From the NCBI GenBank assembly GCA_016793585.1, contig JAEUJR010001110.1:1-19745 (forward strand): 19,745 nucleotides of DNA, read 5' to 3'. The stretch comes from Archangium sp. Lineage in GTDB: Bacteria > Myxococcota > Myxococcia > Myxococcales > Myxococcaceae. Position numbers and translations under genes: made by a program. The stretch's first letter is position 1. Each line of letters starts with the position of its first letter. Of this stretch, positions 14,686-19,745 are shown piece by piece. The notes beneath the pieces were generated by a model, which saw only the letters and a list, made by a program, of their open reading frames with translations, was not told where the DNA came from and did no database searches.

Positions 14686-14766
14686 TGAGCGGTGGCGCCT
14701 CGTCACGTGCGCACCTGCGGCCACGGCGAATGTGGCGCGCCGCAGCCGGAGTCGAACTGAGAAAAC
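14680..14766 (+). repeat. Direct repeat copy 1 (87 bp) with internal hairpin
   Basis: This copy starts inside the last codons of the histidine kinase (its GCCTGA includes the kinase stop) and runs to GAACTGAGAAAAC. It matches 14788-14874 at 84 of 87 positions; all three differences fall in the segment following GGTGGC. It contains a hairpin at 14715-14745: CTGCGG+CCAC pairs with GTGG+CCGCAG, with a seven-base loop and a four-base CGCG bulge. Confidence 0.85.
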
Positions 14767-14787
14767 GTGAGACGAAGGCGAAGGAGC

Positions 14788-14874
14788 GCCTGATGAGCGG
14801 TGGCTCCTCGTTCCGTGCGCACCTGCGGCCACGGCGAATGTGGCGCGCCGCAGCCGGAGTCGAACTGAGAAAAC
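14788..14874 (+). repeat. Direct repeat copy 2 (87 bp) with internal hairpin
   Basis: Second copy, offset exactly 108 bases from the first with a 21-base unique spacer between. The bulged hairpin is conserved without change at 14823-14853. Copy 2 ends 20 bases before the first candidate start codon of the Ser/Thr kinase. The pair may serve as a terminator or mRNA-stabilising element for the histidine kinase transcript, or may be a dispersed repeat family; the sequence alone does not decide. Confidence 0.85.
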
Positions 14875-14894
14875 AGACACTCCCACGGTTGTGA

Positions 14895-16283
14895 GTGAGA
14901 CTGCGCCCCGTGACGGGCGCCTCCTTCATCGGCCAGAAGCTGGGTGACTACGAGGTCATCGCGCGCGTCGGCACCGGTGGCATGGGCGCAGTCTTCGAGG
15001 CCAGGCACCCGGTCATCGGCAAACGCGTCGCCGTGAAGGTGTTGCACCCCGCCTTCGCGGCCGACCCCAAAGTCATCGAGCGCTTCATCAACGAGGCCCG
15101 CGTCGTCAACGCCATCGGTCACCCCGCGGTGGTCGACATCTTCTCGTTCGGGAAGACGGCCAGCGGCATGCCGTACTTCGTCATGGAGTTCCTCAAGGGG
15201 CGCTCGGTGTTCGACGTGCTCGAGCGGGAGGGCGCGCTGCCGATGGGCCGGGCGCTCGACCTGATCAGCCAGCTGCTCGACGTGCTCGACAAGGCCCACG
15301 CCGCCGGGGTCGTGCACCGCGACCTCAAGCCACAGAACCTCTTCGTCGAAGATGGCCCGAACGGGCAGCGGCTGCGGGTGCTCGACTTCGGCATCGCCAA
15401 GTCGCTCACGTCAGAGCTCAAGCAGCAGCTCACCGGCAGCGCGATTCTCGGCACCCCCGGGTACATGGCGCCCGAGCAGATCAACTCCGAGCCTGTCACG
15501 CCGCGCACCGACCTGTACTCCACCGGCGCGGTGCTCTTCGAGCTGCTGACCGGCCGCGCGGTCTACGCGGGCACGAACGTGGGGCAGCTGTTGATCAAGG
15601 CCCTGCACGAAGAGGCGCCGCGCGCGTCGTCGGTGAAGCCCGACCTGCCGAAAGAGGTCGACGACCTCGTGGCGCGCCTGCTCTCGCGTGAGGCCGCGCG
15701 ACGGCCCGCCACGGCCAGAGAGGTGCTCGAGCTCGTGCGCGGCATTCAGGAGCGCCTCGAGGCCTACGGCTCGCTGCCGACGCGCGCCGAGCTGCCGGTG
15801 CTCGAAGACCCGCACACCACCAACAAGGAGCTCGTACCCGTCCCCGGCATCGACGACAAAGCGACTGGCGTCTCGAAGGCCATCAAGCCGCGCGTCGACA
15901 TGCACGAGGCCGGTCAGCGCACCGAGCCGGCCTTCGTCGCGCCTGCGGTGGTGCGGGGCTCGAACCCGCGGGCCGGCCCCCTGCCGGTATCGCCGGGAGA
16001 TGACGCGACGCGGCCGGTGCCGAAGGTGAAGAGCAACCCCGCCCGGCCAGCGCCCAACCTGCACGAGGTGGTCGCGGCCACGGCAGTCGACCGCCAGATG
16101 GTCGACCGCATGAAGGCCGAAGCGAGCCGACCAGCCACGAGCGGCGGTGCGACGAAGTGGGCGCTGCTGTTGGTGCTCGTGCTGCTGGTGCTGGCTGCGG
16201 TGGGCTGGTTCTTCACCCGACCGCCGGCCGAGGTGTTCGTCCCTCCGCCCGCCGACCCGTCGACGATTCCCGGTACGAAGTGA
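14895..16283 (+). CDS. Hanks-type Ser/Thr protein kinase with C-terminal membrane anchor
   Basis: A 462-residue kinase. The catalytic domain (~17-290) is complete: Gly loop GTGGMGAVF (26-34), ATP-binding lysine K48 (VAVKVL), alpha-C glutamate E67 (INEAR), HRDLKPQN (141-148, catalytic D143), DFG (164-166), activation segment ending GTPGYMAPE, and the alpha-F aspartate in RTDLYSTG. Residues ~290-415 are a Pro/Ala/Arg-rich linker with Thr/Ser sites. One transmembrane helix (~421-441, WALLLVLVLLVLAAVGWFF) is followed by a short Pro-rich tail, placing the kinase domain in the cytoplasm. There is no PASTA or other recognisable sensor domain outside the membrane. The GTG at 14895 and the in-frame GTG at 14910 are both possible starts; the kinase fold begins after either, and neither has a good ribosome binding site. 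Confidence 0.93.
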   Translation: MRLRPVTGASFIGQKLGDYEVIARVGTGGMGAVFEARHPVIGKRVAVKVLHPAFAADPKVIERFINEARVVNAIGHPAVVDIFSFGKTASGMPYFVMEFLKGRSVFDVLEREGALPMGRALDLISQLLDVLDKAHAAGVVHRDLKPQNLFVEDGPNGQRLRVLDFGIAKSLTSELKQQLTGSAILGTPGYMAPEQINSEPVTPRTDLYSTGAVLFELLTGRAVYAGTNVGQLLIKALHEEAPRASSVKPDLPKEVDDLVARLLSREAARRPATAREVLELVRGIQERLEAYGSLPTRAELPVLEDPHTTNKELVPVPGIDDKATGVSKAIKPRVDMHEAGQRTEPAFVAPAVVRGSNPRAGPLPVSPGDDATRPVPKVKSNPARPAPNLHEVVAATAVDRQMVDRMKAEASRPATSGGATKWALLLVLVLLVLAAVGWFFTRPPAEVFVPPPADPSTIPGTK

Positions 16284-16365
16284 GGCTACGCCTTTCGTTT
16301 AGGCATGAAGTTCGTGTCAGCGAATGAGGCCGGTTTCGCCCCGCGGTCCGGGTGAAAGTCGCCCC

Positions 16366-17718
16366 ATGCTCCGAGCCTCCGCGCTGCTGTGTCTCGTTTC
16401 TCTGGCCACCGCCGCCCAGCCGAACCGCAGCAAAGTCGACGACGCCGTCAGCCAGCTCGACACCGCCTCCATCAAGGCGAGGCGCAGCGGAGGCGCGTGC
16501 CGCACGGCCGTGTACGACGCGCTCGTCGAGGTCTCTGACCGGCTCGACGCGGCTCGAACGCGTGCCCGCCCGCGCACCTTGTCCCGCCTGAATGACGAGC
16601 TGTCGGAGCTGCACTCGAGCGCGGTGGCGGCGGGGTGCTCCGACGAGGTGCTGGGGTTGCTCTCGTCGGCGATGGAGACGCTCGAAGACGCGCGGTTCGG
16701 CCTCTTCACCGGCAAGCGCGGTGATGACGACGACGACGTGGCCGTCGCGCAGGTGGCGCCGCTGACGGTGAGTGTGAACGAGGTCGTCGACAACGCGCCA
16801 GCGATTCGGGTGTCGCTGCCGCAGCTCACCCTGCGCGGAATGAAGGGCCAGGCGTTCAAGCTCGCGGCGAAGGTGCGCGCGGGCCACGGCCCGTGGAGTC
16901 AGGCCGAGGTCACTCCGACGTGGAGCGTGCCGGCAGACCCGTTCGTCTGGAAGAACGCGTGGTCGCAGGCCTTTCGCGTGGCGCAGCTCGCGGCGATGAA
17001 CGATGGCTCGGGCCGCTTCATCGTGCGGGTCAGCGTGCTCGACGGGCAGGGCACCGAGCTGGGGTTTCGTGAGAAGCGCTTCGAGCTGAACGTGCCACCA
17101 CCTGCGGTTCCGGTTCCGGCCGTCGTCGCAGCGCGTGACTGTGGCACCGGCGTCGACCTCGGCTGCACGCAGACCCGTGACGGCGCGTTCCCCGTCGAGC
17201 GCGCGGGCTTCGTCGCCATCGTCGAGGGCCTGAAGGCCGAGAAGAACGAAAAGAAGCGCGCGAAGGCGGCGGGCCCGGCGTGCGCGGCGGTCGCCCTGAC
17301 GGCCGCGCAGTTCTCGGTGATTCTCGACCTCTTCTCGTCCGACAAAGAGAAGCTCGAGGTCGCGCAGGCCGTCGCGCACCGCGTGGTGAACCTCGCCGAC
17401 GCGCAGGGCTATGCGGGCCGCTTCCGTCAGCCCGATGACCGCGCGCGCTACGGGCAGGTGCTCGCGCCGCTGCTCAACCCGAACGCCGCTCCGAAGGCGT
17501 GGCGGGTGGAAGGTGAGATGGACAACACGCGCTTCACCTTCGAGGCGCCGACGAAAGACGCACTCAACGCCCAGTGCCGCACGTGGAAGGAGTCGGACAT
17601 TCGCCTGCAGGGCTTCATCATGCGGCTGAGCATCAAGGGTGGGCGCTCACGCAGCGACATGATGAACACCGACAAGGCCTGCAACGCGGTCACGGAAGGT
17701 GCCTCGCCGCTGTACTGA
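16366..17718 (+). CDS. Exported DUF4476 domain-containing protein
   Basis: A 450-residue secreted protein. MLRASALLCLVSLATA is a signal peptide (cleavage near ATA|AQ), which fixes the start at 16366 over an upstream ATG in the same frame at 16324. The N-terminal ~20-125 is helical and charged, ending in a short acid run (GDDDDD). The middle (~130-245) is beta-rich, with a W-containing segment (PTWSVPADPFVW) reminiscent of small secreted sandwich domains. Residues ~278-370 match DUF4476: FVAIVEGLKAEKNEKKR, then CAAVALTAAQFSVILDLFSSDKEKLEVAQ and a Y-containing end, as in the family's C-x-T-x-x-Q-x-x-x-I-x-x-x-F signature. The function of DUF4476 is unknown. It lies 82 bases after the Ser/Thr kinase, probably with its own promoter or weakly cotranscribed. 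Confidence 0.82.
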   Translation: MLRASALLCLVSLATAAQPNRSKVDDAVSQLDTASIKARRSGGACRTAVYDALVEVSDRLDAARTRARPRTLSRLNDELSELHSSAVAAGCSDEVLGLLSSAMETLEDARFGLFTGKRGDDDDDVAVAQVAPLTVSVNEVVDNAPAIRVSLPQLTLRGMKGQAFKLAAKVRAGHGPWSQAEVTPTWSVPADPFVWKNAWSQAFRVAQLAAMNDGSGRFIVRVSVLDGQGTELGFREKRFELNVPPPAVPVPAVVAARDCGTGVDLGCTQTRDGAFPVERAGFVAIVEGLKAEKNEKKRAKAAGPACAAVALTAAQFSVILDLFSSDKEKLEVAQAVAHRVVNLADAQGYAGRFRQPDDRARYGQVLAPLLNPNAAPKAWRVEGEMDNTRFTFEAPTKDALNAQCRTWKESDIRLQGFIMRLSIKGGRSRSDMMNTDKACNAVTEGASPLY

Positions 17719-17819
17719 GGACTCCCTGGCGTCGCAGGCTGTAACGCGGCTGGGCCGAAGCGCACTGCTGAAGGGTCACGCCCGGTCAGGGCGGCTTTCG
17801 TGCGACACTCGGACAGGGA

Positions 17820-18446
17820 ATGAAGCGCTCGTTGCGAATTCTGGTCGTCGACGACCACTCGTTGTTCGCCGAGGCGCTCTCGAGCGTGGTGAAGCGGCTT
17901 GCGCCGGTGGTGCACGTCGAGGCCGTGACCTCGGCCGAGCTCGCCTTGTCGACGCTGGAGCACGGCGTGTTCGACCTGGTGCTGCTCGACCTCGGGTTGC
18001 CGGGGCTTCGGGGCAAGGCGGCCTTCGACGCGGTGCAGCTGCGGGCGCAGCAGGCGGCCATCATCGTGGTGACGGCGGCCGAGCCGAACGCCGACGCCGT
18101 GGCGATGCTGCGGGCGGGCGCGCGGGGGTACGTCCACAAACGCACCGGGGCCGACGAGCTGCTGCAGGTGCTCGAGTTCGTCGTCGGCGGAGGCACGTGG
18201 GTGCCGCCCTCCATGCGTCACGCTCCCGCCCCGACGCCCGAGGAGCTGCTCTTGACGGCGCGGCAGCGTGAGGTGCTCAGGCTGCTGGCCCGCGGGGCGA
18301 GCAATCACGACATCGCCGAGTCGCTGGGCATCTCGCAGGCGACGGTGCGGGTGCACGTCTCGAGCATCATGCGGGCGTTGCAGGTCGACAACCGCACGCA
18401 GGCCGCGACGTCGGCGCTGGCCCGTCGGCTCGCCGAGAGCGATTGA
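17820..18446 (+). CDS. NarL/FixJ-type (LuxR HTH) response regulator
   Basis: A 208-residue two-domain transcription regulator. The receiver (1-~120) has the acidic pair D11-D12 (ILVVDDHSLF), phospho-acceptor D57 (LVLLDLGLPG), the switch Thr in VVTAAEP and the conserved Lys in YVHKRTG. The output domain (~140-205) is a LuxR-type helix-turn-helix (LTARQREVLRLLARGASNHDIAESLGISQATVRVHVSSIMRAL). The start ATG has only GGACAGGG close upstream. The preceding 101-base gap holds a small inverted repeat CGCCC-ggtca-GGGCG (17779-17793), a possible operator or weak terminator. No dedicated histidine kinase is adjacent; the nearest is the hybrid kinase at 12949, which carries its own receiver. Its stop abuts the stop of the convergent membrane-protein gene. 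Confidence 0.93.
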   Translation: MKRSLRILVVDDHSLFAEALSSVVKRLAPVVHVEAVTSAELALSTLEHGVFDLVLLDLGLPGLRGKAAFDAVQLRAQQAAIIVVTAAEPNADAVAMLRAGARGYVHKRTGADELLQVLEFVVGGGTWVPPSMRHAPAPTPEELLLTARQREVLRLLARGASNHDIAESLGISQATVRVHVSSIMRALQVDNRTQAATSALARRLAESD

Positions 18447-18893
18447 TCAGCCTTCTGGCTTCACGTTGATCAACATCTGCGCGATGGCGATGCAGTAGCA
18501 GCTGAAGCCGACGATGAAGAGCACCAGCGCGGCAGAGAGGAACCGCGACTTCTCGTCACGCACCTGGAGCATGCGGTCGAGTGTCTGGCGCAGGTCTTCG
18601 CCCAGCTCCTGCGTGAGCCACTTGAGGCGCAGCACGCCGCCGATGGCCGTTGCCGCCGCCGCGAGCACGATGAGAATGCCCGCCGACACGAGGGTGCGCG
18701 CCAGCTCGTTCGTCTGCGCGATGGCCTTGCCCGAGAACCCCGTCACCGTGATGACGATGCCCGACAGCGAGAGCATCACCTGGGTGCGCAGGACCAGCAC
18801 CGAGAGCTGACGCTCGACCAGCCCGAACGCCCGCTCGGTGTCGGAGCCTGTCAGCTTGAGAATGCGGTCAATCTCCTGCGCCCGGGTCGTCAC
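18447..18893 (-). CDS. Small three-helix membrane protein of unknown function
   Basis: A 148-residue protein I do not recognise with confidence. Three hydrophobic helices lie at about 33-55 (RTQVMLSLSGIVITVTGFSG), 64-88 and 116-141. They are separated by a charged cytoplasmic-type loop (LKWLTQELGEDLRQTLDRMLQVRDEKSR), and a charged N-terminal helix precedes them. It starts at a GTG that overlaps the stop of the upstream secreted-protein gene by four bases (GTGA), so the two are translationally coupled. The layout of a short cytoplasmic N-terminus plus a small helical bundle superficially resembles small membrane effectors of signalling systems, but no motif supports that. The stop is contiguous with that of the response regulator on the other strand. 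Confidence 0.75.
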   Translation of the reverse strand: MTTRAQEIDRILKLTGSDTERAFGLVERQLSVLVLRTQVMLSLSGIVITVTGFSGKAIAQTNELARTLVSAGILIVLAAAATAIGGVLRLKWLTQELGEDLRQTLDRMLQVRDEKSRFLSAALVLFIVGFSCYCIAIAQMLINVKPEG

Positions 18894-19745
18894 GGGACGA
18901 AGAGCTGAATCTCAGCGATGCCGGGAGCACTCGACTCTCCCCACCCCGGCAGCAGCCGAACCGCGCGAACGTTCTGAATCGCAGGAGAGAAGCGGCGGGC
19001 CCAGTCTCCGGCTGCGCGGTTGAAGACGACGAGCTGCGACGAGAGAACGGTGCCCGACGCGCTGAGCAGCTCGAGGCGCGCCGTCAGCAGGTCGTAGCCC
19101 ACGGGGAAGTTGCCCTGGTTGCCGCGCAGGAGCACGGCGTTGATGGTGCGCGCCGCCGGCAGGTCGAGGCGAAGCGACTGCGGCTCGCAGCAATAGAGCC
19201 CAGCAGAGACGTTCGTGCAGTCGGAGTCGATGTACCAGCTCGTGTCGACGTCGAAGTCGAGCACGGCCTCGGGCGGGTAGCCGGCGTAGACGCTCGTTGC
19301 CGTCGCCACGATGCCGGCGTCGACCAGCAACGAGCCAGACGCCGTGAAGCCGCCGTCGGCCAGCAGGTCTCCACCGGGCACCCCTGCGTCGAAGGCGCTC
19401 GTCGTGCAGAGCGAGCTCGCCGTGCCACCTGCGGTCGCGGAGCCACCAGCCGTCGCAGTTCCGCCCGACGTCGCAGTTCCGCCAGCCGTCGCAGTTCCGC
19501 CCGCCGTCGCAGTTCCACCAGCCGTTGCGGATCCGCCAGACGTCGCAGTACCCCCCGCCGACGCAGTACCGCCCGCCGTCGCGGAGCCACCAGCCGTCGC
19601 AGTTCCGCCCGCCGTCGCTGAGCCACCAGCCGTCGCAGCTCCACCGGCCGTCGCGGTTCCACCAGCCGTCGCGGTTCCACCAGCCGTCGCGGTTCCACCA
19701 GCCGTCGCGGTTCCACCGGCCGTCGCGGTTCCACCAGCCGTCGCG
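18890..19745 (-). CDS. Secreted protein with hexapeptide-repeat linker and discoidin-like domain (5' end outside window)
   Basis: The frame is open from the window edge to the TGA at 18892-18890, giving about 284 C-terminal residues. The first 108 visible residues are 18 hexapeptides of type A-T-A-G-G-[TS]. Then come ASSLCTTSAFDAGVPGGDLLADGGF and a ~140-residue domain with ATSVYAGYPPEAVLDFDVDT, LRLDLPAARTINAVLLRG and RLELLSASGTVL. This resembles an F5/8 type C (discoidin-like) galactose-binding fold, often used for sugar or surface binding; a CC pair (YCCEP) lies within it. The Gly/Thr/Ala linker before a Cys-containing mature domain is typical of myxobacterial surface lipoproteins, but the signal peptide is not in view. 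A GTG inside the frame at 19381 could be mistaken for the start; the uninterrupted repeat frame argues against it. Confidence 0.7.
   Translation of the reverse strand, partial: ATAGGTATAGGTATAGGTATAGGTATAGGTATAGGAATAGGSATAGGTATAGGSATAGGTASAGGTATSGGSATAGGTATAGGTATAGGTATSGGTATAGGSATAGGTASSLCTTSAFDAGVPGGDLLADGGFTASGSLLVDAGIVATATSVYAGYPPEAVLDFDVDTSWYIDSDCTNVSAGLYCCEPQSLRLDLPAARTINAVLLRGNQGNFPVGYDLLTARLELLSASGTVLSSQLVVFNRAAGDWARRFSPAIQNVRAVRLLPGWGESSAPGIAEIQLFVP
19421..19744 (-). repeat. 18-bp tandem repeat array, at least 18 units
   Basis: Eighteen uninterrupted in-frame units of consensus GCGACGGCTGGTGGAACC (minus strand) encode A-T-A-G-G-T/S. Units 1, 3, 4 and 5, counted from the window edge, are identical and unit 2 differs by one base. 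Units further toward the C-terminus drift mainly at third codon positions. The array continues past the window edge. The pattern suggests ongoing slippage at the outer end and older, diverged units next to the folded domain. Confidence 0.9.

Noticed and set aside
14680..14766. tRNA-like T-loop (GTTCGACTCC) on the minus strand of the repeat
   Set aside because: The flanking bases cannot form a five-base T stem, and there is no acceptor, anticodon or D arm; the resemblance is limited to the loop.
14685..14894. 69-codon ORF starting on the histidine kinase stop and running through both 87-bp repeats
   Set aside because: It consists almost wholly of the direct repeat, is open in other frames as well because of the GC bias, and has no recognisable protein character. 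It is kept as a repeat observation, not annotated as a gene.
16284..16365. Possible terminator GCCT..AGGC after the Ser/Thr kinase
   Set aside because: The stem is only four base pairs with no T tract; not enough to call a terminator.

Overview
The window is about 19.7 kb of GC-rich chromosome with dense genes and G/C-biased third codon positions. It most resembles a member of the Myxococcota (Cystobacterineae-like). That is inferred from the gene mix, not from a marker gene: DUF2330, DUF4476 and DUF4383-like proteins, a TIGR02996-like protein, a eukaryote-type Ser/Thr kinase with a C-terminal membrane anchor, a hybrid histidine kinase, a kexin-like protease, and secreted lipoproteins with Gly/Ala/Thr-rich linkers. 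No tRNA, rRNA, CRISPR array, insertion sequence or phage gene was recognised. No gene-free stretch exceeds 300 bases; the longest (14686-14894, 209 bases) holds a tandem 87-bp repeat.

Layout, left to right. (1) 1-2889: the tail of a plus-strand gene, a UUCG-capped bidirectional terminator, then a minus-strand pair in which a glutathione S-transferase-like gene overlaps an LTA-synthase-type membrane phosphotransferase by one base. (2) 2945-5497: plus-strand genes for a small DUF4383-like membrane protein, an exported DUF2330 protein and a multi-zinc-ribbon protein; the last two look like an operon. (3) 8222-5498, minus strand: a lipoprotein subtilase of kexin type (catalytic domain plus P domain) that lacks its own prodomain, followed one base later by a separate secreted protein whose C-terminal half looks like that missing prodomain, then a small unknown gene with its own promoter-like sequence. 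(4) 8316-12898, plus strand, divergent from the protease: a 1,150-residue cysteine-rich lipoprotein made of 19 tandem eight-cysteine modules, then a TIGR02996/FHA-like protein 14 bases downstream. (5) 12949-18446, plus strand: a signalling block with a hybrid histidine kinase, the repeat pair, a membrane Ser/Thr kinase, an exported DUF4476 protein and a NarL/LuxR response regulator. (6) 19745-18447, minus strand: the 3' part of a secreted protein with an 18-bp repeat array (hexapeptide linker) and a discoidin-like domain, overlapping a small three-helix membrane protein by four bases.

The best candidate for an under-described system is the centre (5783-11768). There a surface-anchored kexin-like protease and a separately encoded prodomain-like partner (possible chaperone/inhibitor in trans) are transcribed divergently from a large disulfide-rich surface lipoprotein. 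Product names rest on motif recognition by eye; no database search was run.
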